Assembly: GCA_951813045.1 (NCBI GenBank)
Contig: CATOTF010000002.1
Location: 1,116,001 to 1,180,000 of the forward strand
From: an uncultured Rhizobiaceae bacterium
GTDB taxonomy: Bacteria; Pseudomonadota; Alphaproteobacteria; Rhizobiales; Rhizobiaceae
Direction of reading: 5' to 3'
Length of the DNA stretch: 64,000 nt
Under the pieces are notes generated by a model. It searched no databases. It was given only the letters and a program-made list of their open reading frames with translations, and had not been told where the DNA came from. This document shows, piece by piece, positions 45,832-55,203 of the stretch. Both the position numbers and the translations under genes were made by a program. Position 1 is the first letter of the stretch. Each line of letters starts with the position of its first letter.

Positions 45832-46695
45832 ATGAACGATATGTCCATTACTGCAAACGCCGACATGGCGCTCAATTTGATTGATCTGGAACGTTATCCG
45901 ATCGAAAACCTGGAAGATGGAGAAGGTGCCGAATTCCTGCGTACATGTCAGGAGCAAATGGAAATACACGGTTGGTGTAATTTTGACGGGTTCATCAAAT
46001 CGCATGCCCTCGACGCCTTGGCAGCGGAATCCATTGATTTGTTGCCCACGGCAGAAACATTGACCATTACGCGTACAATCTATCAGGGTAGCGTCGACCC
46101 TTCTGCACCTGCCGATGACCCACGGCGCAAGGAGTATACCCATAAAGCTACGCAACTGGCGGATGATCAGATCCCCGAAGAGACATTGTTGCAGCAACTG
46201 TACAGGTCTCCACTCCTTACCTCATTCATTCAACAGGTACAGGAAAAACCAGTGCTTTACCGTTGTGCAGACGAGTTTCAAGCGCTCAATGTCGTCGCAT
46301 TGCAACCTGGTAGCTGGCATGCTTGGCATTATGACACAACGGAATGTACCGTAACTCTTCTGCTGCAATCCGCTGACAAAGGCGGAGAGTTTGCCTTCCT
46401 TCCCAACTCCCGCACGAACGAAACAGAAGACCGCGATGCTGTTGACGCATTACTGGCGGGTGACATGTCCGTTGCCAAAACGTTCAGTCGTGGTGCGGGT
46501 GCTTTTACTCTTTTTCGGGGTGGATATTCATTGCATGGCGTGACGCAAGTTGAAGGCGACCGGCCACGAGTCACTGCAATTCTCACATATAGTGAAGAAC
46601 CAAACGCTGTTTTGAGTGACGAAGTGAACATCAGAATATATGGCAAGCGTGTCGAAAAGATTTTAGCAGCACGGAAAGCCGGCAAGGCTTTGTAG
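45832..46695 (+). CDS. 2-oxoglutarate/Fe(II)-dependent oxygenase of the HalD/BesD-like group
   Basis: Double-stranded beta-helix oxygenase, 287 residues. The iron triad is visible as H166-x-D168 in WHYD and H235 in SLHGV, with R246 (RPRVTAI) as the likely 2-oxoglutarate anchor. The surrounding pattern (GSWHAWHYD, TVTLLLQSADKGGEFAFLPNSR, GAGAFTLFRGGYSLHGV) matches proteins called HalD/BesD-type halogenases, but true halogenases have Gly or Ala in place of the Asp; with HxD intact, hydroxylation is more likely. 20 bases upstream of the isochorismatase gene. Substrate is unknown, an amino acid being plausible by analogy. Confidence 0.82.
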   Translation: MNDMSITANADMALNLIDLERYPIENLEDGEGAEFLRTCQEQMEIHGWCNFDGFIKSHALDALAAESIDLLPTAETLTITRTIYQGSVDPSAPADDPRRKEYTHKATQLADDQIPEETLLQQLYRSPLLTSFIQQVQEKPVLYRCADEFQALNVVALQPGSWHAWHYDTTECTVTLLLQSADKGGEFAFLPNSRTNETEDRDAVDALLAGDMSVAKTFSRGAGAFTLFRGGYSLHGVTQVEGDRPRVTAILTYSEEPNAVLSDEVNIRIYGKRVEKILAARKAGKAL

Positions 46696-46715
46696 AAACG
46701 CAGAAGGTCGCGAAT

Positions 46716-47273
46716 ATGAAAACAGCATTACTGGTTATCGATGTGCAAATGGCTTTGGCGCATGATGATGCCAATGGCGCAGAACGCTCATGTCCACAGG
46801 CTGCAGACAACATTTCGGCTCTACTGGCAGTCTTTCGCGAGCGCGGAGATGCGGTTTTCCATGTTCATCACCACGGCACTGATACCGATGATCCGTTTCA
46901 CAGCGATGCACCGGGGGTTGAAGTCCAACCCTTTGCAAAACCGCTGACCGATGAGCCAGTGATCGTGAAATACGTTAGCAGCGCATTTGCCGCCTCTACT
47001 TTGGAAGCAGATTTGCGCGCTCAGGATATTCAACGAGTGGTTCTTTGCGGTGCTACCGCCAATCATTGTGTAGAAAGCGCGGCACGTGCGGCTTCTGATA
47101 TCGGTTTTAACACTGTCTATGCGGCAGACGCTGTATGGGCCTATGCGGTAACGGGACCAGACGGGCTAGAACATTCCGCAGAACAGGTACACTCCACCTC
47201 ACTGAGTACGCTTGAAGGTGAATTTGCAAGTGTTCTTAACACCGAGAACATTCTCAATCTGCTACGAAGATAA
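46716..47273 (+). CDS. Isochorismatase-family cysteine hydrolase
   Basis: 185 residues of the isochorismatase/nicotinamidase fold. The catalytic triad is readable: D9 in LLVIDVQ, K85 in VKYVSSAF and nucleophile C118 in GATANHCVES. Members hydrolyse amides such as nicotinamide, ureidoacrylate or N-carbamoyl compounds. The family-level cis-peptide stretch VVLCGATAN is present. Its place 20 bases after the oxygenase, with a LysR divergent, suggests that both act on one compound. The substrate is not predictable. Confidence 0.9.
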   Translation: MKTALLVIDVQMALAHDDANGAERSCPQAADNISALLAVFRERGDAVFHVHHHGTDTDDPFHSDAPGVEVQPFAKPLTDEPVIVKYVSSAFAASTLEADLRAQDIQRVVLCGATANHCVESAARAASDIGFNTVYAADAVWAYAVTGPDGLEHSAEQVHSTSLSTLEGEFASVLNTENILNLLRR

Positions 47274-47369
47274 TAAGCGACATGTTCGTATCCGCAACAC
47301 GATAACTTTGGGCTGGTCACATTGCACAGGCTGTATTTGCTGCTGCACCTGCGCTGCCTCAGCCATGCC

Positions 47370-48611
47370 TTACAATTTCGGTAGTTTTTTCGCTTCCCGT
47401 TTTTCGTATTCCCGTTGCGTGTCTATCATATAGTCACGACTTAACGGTGCAGCGTCGCGGTTGCGGCTCAATTGCATGTGGAATACAAGCTGCGATCCGG
47501 TACGAAACATGGCTTCCGCCGAGATCAGATAAAACTCCCACATGCGGGCAAACCGGGCGTCGTACATCTCTTCGGCCTGCGCGCGGTTTTCCTGGAACCG
47601 CATTTCCCAATGCCGCAGGGTTTCAGCGTAGTGGACGCGCAGAAATTCGAGATCAAGGCACCAAAGAGAATTCTTTTCTACGCTGTCAAAAACTTCAGAC
47701 AGGGCAGGGGAATAGGCAACGGGAAATATATATTTACGCATGAATTTACTGGCCATTCCGGGTGGGCTCATGTGGCCGATGGAGTGAATCAATGCGAGGC
47801 CGTCGTCGGGAATGAGGTCATTTATCTTGGCAAAATACTCATCGTAATGGGCAACCCCGACATGCTCGAACATACCAACGGAAACGATGCGGTCGAATTT
47901 TTCCTCAATCAAACGATAATCCTGGAGGCGAAATTCGACTTTATCTGAAAGTCCCATTTCCGCTGCACGTTCAGTCGCCAGTTTCTGTTGTTCCGTAGAT
48001 AGCGTCACGCCGACAACATTGACGTCTTCCATCGAGGCGAGATAAATCGCCATATCTCCCCAACCGCAACCGATATCCAATACACGTTGACCCGGTTTCA
48101 AATCCAGTTTCGAAGCGATCAATCGTAATTTGTTGCGCTGTGCCTGCTCAAGCGAGTCGTCCTCGTTGCGAAAATAAGCACAGGAATAGAGCATATTTTT
48201 ATCGAGGAAGAGTTTGTAAAATTCATTCCCCAGGTCGTAATGATGCGCCACATTCTGTTGCGCTTCGCCCACCTTATTGGCTTGCTGTTTGCGGCGTGTC
48301 AGCATCGTAACTTTACGGATTGCTTTTTGTAATGGATAGGCAGCCAAGGATAGGCGGTTGATCGAAAACAGGTGTAGGAAGTCGCGAAGTTCAGACCCTT
48401 CAACAAATGTCATAGTGCCGTCCATATAGCCCTCAGCAGCGGCGATCTCCGATTTAAAAACCAAGTCTCGGTAGAGTTTTTTGTCGGTAAGCTTCATGAC
48501 CACTTTTGGCCCTTCAGTGCCTGAAAATACATGGCGCTTTCCATCAGCGTCTATGACTTCAAGTGTACCTTTTTTGATGAATGCTTTCATCATATGGGAG
48601 AGTGGGAACAT
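47370..48611 (-). CDS. cfa: Cyclopropane-fatty-acyl-phospholipid synthase
   Basis: SAM-dependent methyltransferase that adds a methylene bridge to unsaturated acyl chains in membrane lipids, 413 residues. A lipid-facing N-terminal domain precedes the SAM fold: VLDIGCGWGDMAIYLA (motif I), then GVTLSTEQQKLA and FDRIVSVGMFEHVG. C-terminal signatures such as WCLDLEFLRVHYAETLRHW are also present. The first Met may be 48611 or one of two close in-frame ATGs at 48593 and 48590. Monocistronic as far as seen. Confidence 0.95.
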   Translation of the reverse strand: MFPLSHMMKAFIKKGTLEVIDADGKRHVFSGTEGPKVVMKLTDKKLYRDLVFKSEIAAAEGYMDGTMTFVEGSELRDFLHLFSINRLSLAAYPLQKAIRKVTMLTRRKQQANKVGEAQQNVAHHYDLGNEFYKLFLDKNMLYSCAYFRNEDDSLEQAQRNKLRLIASKLDLKPGQRVLDIGCGWGDMAIYLASMEDVNVVGVTLSTEQQKLATERAAEMGLSDKVEFRLQDYRLIEEKFDRIVSVGMFEHVGVAHYDEYFAKINDLIPDDGLALIHSIGHMSPPGMASKFMRKYIFPVAYSPALSEVFDSVEKNSLWCLDLEFLRVHYAETLRHWEMRFQENRAQAEEMYDARFARMWEFYLISAEAMFRTGSQLVFHMQLSRNRDAAPLSRDYMIDTQREYEKREAKKLPKL

Positions 48612-48683
48612 GGTTATACGCTCTCGTTGGTGTTTGGAGAAATATAGAAGATTTTGAGGAAGAGGAAAGCTTGCGCGATGCGG

Positions 48684-49835
48684 TTAATCCAGTTCGATGA
48701 CCTGAATTTTCTTGTTTTCGAATCCAAGCGCAATCTCTCCGCGCTTCAGTTCAACCGCCTGTTTGCCAAACAATTCCAACCTCCAGCCATGCATGGCGGG
48801 TACATCCGCTCCGTCGTCTGCCGCAATCTTTTCGAGTTCATCGACGGTCGCGATAACTTTGCTTGCAACACCATGTTGTTCGGCAACCACTTTCAACAGA
48901 ACTTTTAGCAGTTCGGTGGCGGCGGCAGTGCCTTCTGGAGAGCGGCTTGGGCGTGGAACTTCAGGTAGTTCGTCTGTGGGAATTGCCAGGGCATTTTCTA
49001 CGGCTTCAATCAGGCCGTCTGAGTAGCGTGATTTTTCAAATCCACGCGGCAAAGCACGCATGCGAGACAGGGCTTTTTCATCGCGCGGGTGCTGTTGAGC
49101 GATTTCATAAATTGCATCGTCTTTTATTATGCGCCCACGGGGTACATTCCTGTCCCGGGCCTCCTGTTCCCGCCACTGGGCGATGGATTGCATGACAGCC
49201 AAATCCAAAGGTTTGCGTACGCGCATTTTCAACCGCGTCCACGCCTTTTCAACGGGAAGATCGTAAGTCTCTGCTGTTGTGAGAACTTTCATTTCTTCAT
49301 CAACCCAAAAGGATCTGTTTTTCTTTTCCAGAGATGATTTCAGGTGGAGGTAAACTTCACGCAGATGAGTAACATCAGCGAGCGCGTAGTTTAGCTGTTT
49401 GTCGGTCAGCGGTCGGTGCGCCCAATCTGTGAACCGTGACGACTTGTCGATTTGCCCACCAGTAATTTTCGAAACCAGCATGTTATAGGCAATTGAATCG
49501 CCATAACCACAAACCATGGCGGCGACCTGACTGTCGAACAACGGTTTTGGAATAAGCCCGCCAAGGTTATGGATGATTTCCACGTCTTGACGTGCGGCGT
49601 GAAATACCTTCACGACGCTTTCATCGCCCATCAGTTCGAAGAACGGGCTTAGGTCCAGTTCATCGGCCATCGGGTCAACGATACACTCGTCGTCCGGCCC
49701 AGCGATCTGGATCAGGCACAATATGGGCCAAAAGGTCGTTTCGCGCAGAAATTCAGTATCGACTGTTACAAAGTCGTGTTCGGCAAACTGAGCGCATATT
49801 TCTGCCAAATCAGCAGTATTAGTAATAATTTTCAT
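48684..49835 (-). CDS. rnd: Ribonuclease D
   Basis: 3'-5' exoribonuclease in tRNA 3' processing, 383 residues. DEDD exonuclease core: VTVDTEFLRET, VKVFHAARQDVEII, and LNYALADVTHLREVYLHL (Exo III), followed by one HRDC-like helical domain (RVRKPLDLAVMQSIAQWREQEARD). ATG 49835 is preferred; the TTG 14 codons upstream is less likely. aspS lies beyond the MFS gene, matching the frequent rnd-aspS neighbourhood. Confidence 0.93.
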   Translation of the reverse strand: MKIITNTADLAEICAQFAEHDFVTVDTEFLRETTFWPILCLIQIAGPDDECIVDPMADELDLSPFFELMGDESVVKVFHAARQDVEIIHNLGGLIPKPLFDSQVAAMVCGYGDSIAYNMLVSKITGGQIDKSSRFTDWAHRPLTDKQLNYALADVTHLREVYLHLKSSLEKKNRSFWVDEEMKVLTTAETYDLPVEKAWTRLKMRVRKPLDLAVMQSIAQWREQEARDRNVPRGRIIKDDAIYEIAQQHPRDEKALSRMRALPRGFEKSRYSDGLIEAVENALAIPTDELPEVPRPSRSPEGTAAATELLKVLLKVVAEQHGVASKVIATVDELEKIAADDGADVPAMHGWRLELFGKQAVELKRGEIALGFENKKIQVIELD

Positions 49836-49898
49836 GGGCGGGGTATAAACCTCGACATTATTAATGACCAGACTCAAAATTTTGTAGTTCGTGCAGAA

Positions 49899-51131
49899 CT
49901 ATTGGTCGTGTTTTGACCTGTCTCGGGCGAGCTTTTGCATCATGGGTGAGGTGCGGATCAACATGCGGAACCGGCCTCGGCGTTCAACGGGAACTGACGT
50001 GCGCTGGCGCATGCGCAGCAATGTGATAACGGCAAAAGTGCCGTGTACAATGCTCGTGAACATGAACAGGGATTCTGGGCCATAAAGCCCAAGCAGAACC
50101 GATGATACCGGCGGTCCAATTGATGCGCCAATACCATAAAAGAACATAAGGCCTGCAGCCAGCATAATATATTGGCCTTTGTCCGCCCGGTCGTTGGCAT
50201 GGGCAGCGGAAAGCGAATAAAGCGGTAATGAAAAGGCCCCGAACAGAAAAATGCCAGAATAAACCAGGCTGATATTTGAGCCGGCTGCCAAAGAAATGAA
50301 CAAGCCGGAAAATACCGCACCAAGAGTGGCTGCAATCAATACCCAGCGTCGGTCGTAGCGGTCGGACAATATGCCGAGTGGGTATTGTAAAATTGCGCCA
50401 CCCACCACTCCAAGACTGATGAACGTCGCGACACTCGAGAGTGATAGGTTGAGCGACTCCGCATATAACGGGCCGATGTATCGAAACGCCGCGTTGGTCA
50501 TGCCGATGGCAACGCAACCTGCACAGGCAAGCGGAGATATTCGCCATATGGCCGGGATATCAAACTTGGCTGATTCAGGTGCACTTGGTTTTGACCGGTC
50601 ACCAATCGCCACCGGAACAAGTGAAAGCGTGATCATAACCGCCATGATGCCAAACAAAGTGAACCCGTCGGTACCGAACGCAGGCATCAAATATTGCGCG
50701 CCGGAAACCACAGCAATGTCCATTACCCGATAAAGGGAAGTGACCTTTCCCCGGTCTGAGTTGGAAACACCGGAGTTCAACCAGCTTTCGATAGTGGTAA
50801 ATAGCCCGGAAAAGCAAATTCCAATGATGAGCCGTGAAGCCATCCAGACATAGGGATCGATTACCAGCACCAGTGCGATCGTGGCCGCAGAGGCAATGGA
50901 AGCAAGTGCAGCAAAGGTTCGAATATGTCCCACCTGTTGCAGCAGTCTTGGAACGGCAATGCAGCCGTAAATAAACCCCAGAAAATAGGTTGTTCCCATC
51001 CAACCGATCTGGCCCGCAGACATACCTTCCTGTGCACCCCGAACAGCAATGAGTGTGCTGAACAATCCATTGCCACCCAGCAGCAGGCCAGCGGCAATAA
51101 AAAGCGGAATGAAAGAACGTAACGCCTGCAT
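49899..51131 (-). CDS. MFS permease (YcaD-like)
   Basis: 410-residue membrane protein with about twelve hydrophobic spans and the MFS A-motif variant in LGILSDRYDRRWVLI between spans 8 and 9. The N-terminal half has FLGFIYGCIAVPRLLQQVGHIRTFA and an acid/basic loop. It resembles the YcaD branch, whose substrates are unknown. It sits between rnd and aspS, is transcribed opposite to aspS, and shares with it a promoter region of about 230 bases. Confidence 0.88.
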   Translation of the reverse strand: MQALRSFIPLFIAAGLLLGGNGLFSTLIAVRGAQEGMSAGQIGWMGTTYFLGFIYGCIAVPRLLQQVGHIRTFAALASIASAATIALVLVIDPYVWMASRLIIGICFSGLFTTIESWLNSGVSNSDRGKVTSLYRVMDIAVVSGAQYLMPAFGTDGFTLFGIMAVMITLSLVPVAIGDRSKPSAPESAKFDIPAIWRISPLACAGCVAIGMTNAAFRYIGPLYAESLNLSLSSVATFISLGVVGGAILQYPLGILSDRYDRRWVLIAATLGAVFSGLFISLAAGSNISLVYSGIFLFGAFSLPLYSLSAAHANDRADKGQYIMLAAGLMFFYGIGASIGPPVSSVLLGLYGPESLFMFTSIVHGTFAVITLLRMRQRTSVPVERRGRFRMLIRTSPMMQKLARDRSKHDQ

Positions 51132-51149
51132 TTTTGAAAGTTTTGGCTG

Positions 51150-51179
51150 TTGACAGTCGTATTCGTGCGCCTTTATAGC
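51150..51179 (+). promoter_or_regulatory. Putative promoter upstream of aspS
   Basis: TTGACA (51150-51155), 18-base spacer, TATAGC (51174-51179). This would leave a leader of about 180 bases before the aspS ATG. It is the best sigma70-like match in the region between the MFS gene and aspS. Confidence 0.4.
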
Positions 51180-51365
51180 TTTGAACGATAGCTAAAAAGG
51201 CGACTGACCACAGGTCTTAAATGTCGGATTTGCATATACAGCTATTTCCCTGTTCTGAAATAGGCACAAACCTTGACTTTCTCGCCTTTGCATGGCCAAA
51301 CGCGCGCAATGACTGATGCCGGAGATCGGCACATTTGAAACCCTTCAATTTTGCAGGAAAATACC

Positions 51366-53150
51366 ATGCACCGCTACCGTAGCCATACTTGTGCCGACCT
51401 CCGCGCGAGTGACGTCGGCACTACAACCCGTCTATCTGGTTGGGTGCACCGCGTTCGTGACCATGGTGGTGTATTGTTTATCGACCTGCGCGACCATTAT
51501 GGCATCACTCAAGTGGTGGTCGACCCGGATTCCGCCGGGTTCAACACCGCTGAAGCTGTACGCTCCGAATGGGTGATCCGTCTTGATGGCGACGTGAAAG
51601 CACGCTCGGAAGAAACCGTCAATAAAGAGCTTCCAACCGGCGAAATTGAAATCTACGCTCGCGAAATTGAAGTTCTGTCCAAGGCGTCGGAACTGCCGAT
51701 GCCGGTCTTTGGTGAACAGGAATATCCCGAAGATATTCGTTTGAAATACCGTTTCCTCGACCTGCGTCGGGAAACGCTGCACAAGAACATCATGAAACGC
51801 ATGGCGATAATCGCCGACATGCGCGCCCGTATAAACAGTGTTGGGTTTAACGAATTTTCGACACCAATTTTGACCGCGTCGTCACCCGAAGGAGCGCGCG
51901 ATTTTCTTGTGCCAAGCCGTATCCACCCGGGTGAGTTTTACGCCCTGCCGCAGGCACCGCAGCAATATAAACAACTGATCATGATGTCCGGTTTTGACCG
52001 TTACTTCCAGATTGCCCCCTGTTTCCGCGACGAAGACCCGCGCGCCGATCGACTGCCGGGGGAATTCTACCAACTCGATGTGGAGATGAGTTTCGTTGAA
52101 CAGGAAGATGTGTTGACAACCATGGAACCGGTGATCACCGAAGTATTTGAAGCCTTTGCCGACGGCAAATCGGTCTCAAAAAACTGGCCCCGCATTCCCT
52201 ATAAAGAAGCCATTCGCAAATACGGTTCCGACAAGCCGGACCTGCGTAACCCGATTGAAATGCAGGAAGTATCCGAACATTTCCGTGGTTCCGGCTTCGG
52301 CGTATTTGCTGGAATTCTGGACGCCGACCCAAAACACGAGGTCTGGGCCATTCCGACAAAAGGAGCAGGCAGCCGCAAACATTGTGACCGGATGAACTCA
52401 TGGGCGCAAAGCGAAGGCCAGCCGGGCATGGGCTATATTTTCTGGCGCGAGCTTGAAGGCAAGTTTGATGCGGCTGGTCCGATCGCCAAAAATATCGGAC
52501 CCGAGCGCACCGAGGCCTTGCGTCAACAATTGGGTCTGGAGCTCGGTGACGCCGTCTTCTTCACCGCAGGCGACCCTGCCAAATTCGCAAGCTTTGCCGG
52601 TGAGGCGCGCAACAGGGCGGGGGAACAGGCTGGTCTTGTCAACCAAGATGCGTTTGAATTCTGCTGGATAGTCGATTTCCCGTTTTACGAATGGGACGAG
52701 GAACACAAGAAAGTTGAATTCGGCCACAACCCGTTTTCCATGCCAAAAGGCGGGTTGGAAGCGCTTGAAAACGAAGACCCGCTGACAATCGACGCCATGC
52801 AATACGACATGGTGTGCAACGGTTTTGAAATCGCATCGGGCGGTATTCGTAACCACCTGCCGGAAACCATGGTCAAGGCGTTTGAAATCACGGGTCTGAC
52901 GCAGGACGTGGTGGAAGAGCGCTTTGGTGGCCTATATCGCGCGTTCCAGTTCGGCGCACCGCCCCACGGCGGCATGGCGGCCGGCGTGGATCGCATCGTG
53001 ATGCTGCTGTGCGGTACGAAAAATCTGCGCGAAATTACCATGTTTCCCATGAACCAGCAGGCCAAAGACCTGCTCATGGGCGCGCCAGGCGAAGTGGATA
53101 AACCACAGCTTAAAGACCTGCACTTGAAGCTGAATTTGCCGCGGGAATGA
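51366..53150 (+). CDS. aspS: Aspartyl-tRNA synthetase, likely non-discriminating type
   Basis: Class II synthetase, 594 residues, bacterial type with an inserted GAD domain. Anticodon-binding OB fold at the start ([22 protein letters not shown]), class II motif 2 region [10 protein letters not shown], and motif 3 region [13 protein letters not shown] near the C-terminus. The residue in RDHGG is His (H33); bacteria with separate AsnRS usually have Leu here (as in E. coli), whereas His is typical of enzymes that also charge tRNA(Asn). ATG 51366 has GGAAAATACC upstream; an ATG five codons earlier is less likely. Confidence 0.95.
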   Translation: MHRYRSHTCADLRASDVGTTTRLSGWVHRVRDHGGVLFIDLRDHYGITQVVVDPDSAGFNTAEAVRSEWVIRLDGDVKARSEETVNKELPTGEIEIYAREIEVLSKASELPMPVFGEQEYPEDIRLKYRFLDLRRETLHKNIMKRMAIIADMRARINSVGFNEFSTPILTASSPEGARDFLVPSRIHPGEFYALPQAPQQYKQLIMMSGFDRYFQIAPCFRDEDPRADRLPGEFYQLDVEMSFVEQEDVLTTMEPVITEVFEAFADGKSVSKNWPRIPYKEAIRKYGSDKPDLRNPIEMQEVSEHFRGSGFGVFAGILDADPKHEVWAIPTKGAGSRKHCDRMNSWAQSEGQPGMGYIFWRELEGKFDAAGPIAKNIGPERTEALRQQLGLELGDAVFFTAGDPAKFASFAGEARNRAGEQAGLVNQDAFEFCWIVDFPFYEWDEEHKKVEFGHNPFSMPKGGLEALENEDPLTIDAMQYDMVCNGFEIASGGIRNHLPETMVKAFEITGLTQDVVEERFGGLYRAFQFGAPPHGGMAAGVDRIVMLLCGTKNLREITMFPMNQQAKDLLMGAPGEVDKPQLKDLHLKLNLPRE

Positions 53151-53264
53151 CGTGAAAGGTGCCGCCGTGGGGTGAAGTCCCCTTCGGAGCCCTGGTGAAA
53201 TATTCCACAAACGCCAATATTGAATTACCGTTCCTTTGAATTCATTTAAAAGGGAGAAGCCACG

Positions 53265-53603
53265 GTGTTTAATGGTGCACATGTCATTATCTACTCAACA
53301 GACGCGGAAGCTGACCGGGTCTTCATGCGCGATGTGCTTGACCTCAAGAATATCGATGTTGGTGGCGGCTGGCTTATATTCGCGTTGCCGCCAGCGGAGG
53401 CTGCATTTCACCCGCACGTATCATCCCACGCTCACGAACTGTATCTCATGTGCGATGATTTAGAAGATTCTCAAAAGAAGTTACTGGCTGCGGGTGTAGA
53501 ATCTACTGAGCCAATCGATGAAGGTTGGGGCATCCTGTCCTCATTCAAACTTCCCGGTGGTGGATCGATTGGGTATTATCAACCAAGGCATGGACGTCCG
53601 TAA
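53265..53603 (+). CDS. VOC-family (glyoxalase-like) protein
   Basis: Single VOC module, 112 residues. The GTG start is fixed by AAGGGAGAAG ten bases upstream. Pattern: MFNGAHVIIYSTD, a helix DAEADRVFMRDVLDL, then HELYLMCDDLEDSQKKLLAAG and a C-terminal beta strand SFKLPGGGSIGYYQP. The metal residues of classic glyoxalases are not obvious apart from His and Glu in HAHELY, so the enzyme activity is open. Followed by a strong bidirectional terminator. Confidence 0.82.
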   Translation: MFNGAHVIIYSTDAEADRVFMRDVLDLKNIDVGGGWLIFALPPAEAAFHPHVSSHAHELYLMCDDLEDSQKKLLAAGVESTEPIDEGWGILSSFKLPGGGSIGYYQPRHGRP

Positions 53604-53613
53604 GGTCTGCATC

Positions 53614-53651
53614 GAGGCGGCTGAATCTGTGTGGTTCCGCCGCCTCGTTTC
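53614..53651. terminator. Bidirectional terminator between VOC and DUF1127 genes
   Basis: Perfect 9-bp stem CGAGGCGGC (53614-53622) / GCCGCCTCG (53640-53648), 17-base loop, with T residues after it on the plus strand. It lies directly between the stops of convergent genes. Confidence 0.85.
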
Positions 53652-53654
53652 CCG

Positions 53655-53966
53655 TTATGGCCGAATCTTCGGCCTCGCACGTTTTTTCGTCGCTTCTAAT
53701 GCCAGCCCCGCAGATTGATGCATCGGCAATTGGTTGGCCCATTCGACGTTAGCGCGGGTCACACCAATGTCGTCGAGAACGTGGTCTTCCAGTGTCAGCA
53801 TGTGTTGAAACGCTGCTCGGTCGATGCGGGCCTGACGTTTAACTTTATGCGCCGCCAGCCTGTCGGCGATGGACCGCTTTAAAGCATTCAGCGCCCTTGA
53901 GGCCAAAGGCAAGTGGTTTTCTGCGTGGTTGGGGGCTACGCAGTCGCAGGTTGCTTGGTAGGTCAT
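53655..53966 (-). CDS. DUF1127-domain protein with extended tail
   Basis: 103 residues. The DUF1127 core is DHVLDDIGVTRANVEWANQLP, preceded by a basic helix (KRSIADRLAAHKVKRQARIDR). The C-terminus continues beyond the usual end with Ala/Lys/Arg-rich sequence. DUF1127 proteins are RNA-associated regulators in several alphaproteobacteria, influencing phosphate and carbon metabolism. Its divergent neighbour is a LysR gene; the pairing is common. Start ATG 53966 is inferred. Confidence 0.8.
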   Translation of the reverse strand: MTYQATCDCVAPNHAENHLPLASRALNALKRSIADRLAAHKVKRQARIDRAAFQHMLTLEDHVLDDIGVTRANVEWANQLPMHQSAGLALEATKKRARPKIRP

Positions 53967-54090
53967 GGTGTTTTCCTTGGCTCAATGTCCGTTTGCCTTT
54001 CCAAGATGGTTACATTATACATTTCAATCAAACGAATAGTATTGATGTTGTTTGTCAATTAGATTGATAGATACTCTCAAGGAGGTTCCC

Positions 54091-54993
54091 GTGCCCGCCA
54101 ATACGCAAATGCCGTTAATTGAGCTGGATCTGTTGAAGACAATCGTGGCGATTGCGGAGACGGGTAATTTCTCTGCCGCTGCCGACGCGGTTTTTAGAAC
54201 GCCGTCGGCTATTTCCATGCAGGTAAAACGGATTGAGGAACTGTTGGGGCGGCCCATTTTCGTTCGCGCGCCGCGCCGCGTGACACTCAATGAAGACGGT
54301 GAAATACTCGTCGCTCACGCCCGGCGAGTGCTGGCGCTGAACGCAGATACTGTTGCTAAATTTGTGTCACCGGAAATGTCGGGCATCGTGCGTCTTGGGG
54401 CGATAGACCATGCGGCTGACCGAATTCTGCCCGGTCTGTTGCGTGATTTTTCACGCAGTCACCCGCAGATCAGAGTGGATGTCTGGGTCGAAAATTCCAT
54501 TCCCCTGCAACGGGCAATTCGTCAGGGGGAATTGGATATCGCGCTGGCTACATGCCATTCCGTAGACAAAAACGATCTCGATATTGAAATGCTTATGCGC
54601 GAACAATTGGTCTGGGCGGGGCTAAAAGGCGGCATCGCTGCCGAACAGGAACCTTTGCCCGTTTCCGTGTGGGAAGAGGGTTGCATATGGCGCGAGAACG
54701 CCCTGGATGGCCTCGATAAGCAAAATCGCGACTATTGCATAACCTTCAAAAGCGCTCATCTGGCCGGGCAAAAAGCTGGCATCCGCGCCGACCTTGCCAT
54801 CGCACCACTACCCCTATCCGCTTGCGACGATGAGATCATTCCCATAGGCAACAGCTTCAACCTGCCACCGTTGGACGAATACGCCATTGGCATGATCGTA
54901 CGCAAAAACGCCGAACAACACGTGCAGGCAGTAGCCGATACACTACGTGCTTATGCGCAGACGTTTGATTGGCGTGGAAGTGTCGCGGCTTGA
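54091..54993 (+). CDS. LysR-family transcriptional regulator
   Basis: 300 residues from GTG 54091, which is fixed by an excellent AAGGAGG seven bases upstream; the frame extends 13 codons further 5' without support. Winged HTH: IELDLLKTIVAIAETGNFSAAADAVFRTPSAISMQVKRIEE. The effector domain includes RILPGLLRDFSRSHPQIRVDVWVENS. Divergent from a DUF1127 gene with about 120 bases between them, so it probably controls it. Effector unknown. Confidence 0.9.
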   Translation: MPANTQMPLIELDLLKTIVAIAETGNFSAAADAVFRTPSAISMQVKRIEELLGRPIFVRAPRRVTLNEDGEILVAHARRVLALNADTVAKFVSPEMSGIVRLGAIDHAADRILPGLLRDFSRSHPQIRVDVWVENSIPLQRAIRQGELDIALATCHSVDKNDLDIEMLMREQLVWAGLKGGIAAEQEPLPVSVWEEGCIWRENALDGLDKQNRDYCITFKSAHLAGQKAGIRADLAIAPLPLSACDDEIIPIGNSFNLPPLDEYAIGMIVRKNAEQHVQAVADTLRAYAQTFDWRGSVAA

Positions 54994-55203
54994 TTTCTGT
55001 TTTGAACCCATTCAAGGCCTTGGAATTGTGTTGTAATTTGACCGGTGAACTCGATAATCTTGCGCATGGAGTACATGCTTAGAAACACTTCTTTACAATA
55101 TGGACAAATATTGGAAACGGCCTGCGCCTAGAGAGGTAATCAGGAATTGCACACAGTCAGACCCTCCGCAACGTGTGCCTGATACAATCTAAGGAACCGC
55201 TTG
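54994..55203. other. Intergenic region after LysR
   Basis: Contains a GCACAC/GTGTGC inverted repeat around 55148-55178 and a TACAAT box shortly before the small exported gene at 55204. No other gene is seen. Confidence 0.35.

Noticed and set aside
45832-46695. Calling the oxygenase a halogenase
   Set aside because: The iron triad keeps Asp (HYD); true halogenases lack it.
43936-47273. Antiphage island
   Set aside because: The RNA ligase is the only defence-like gene; no nuclease, toxin, reverse transcriptase or sensor is adjacent.
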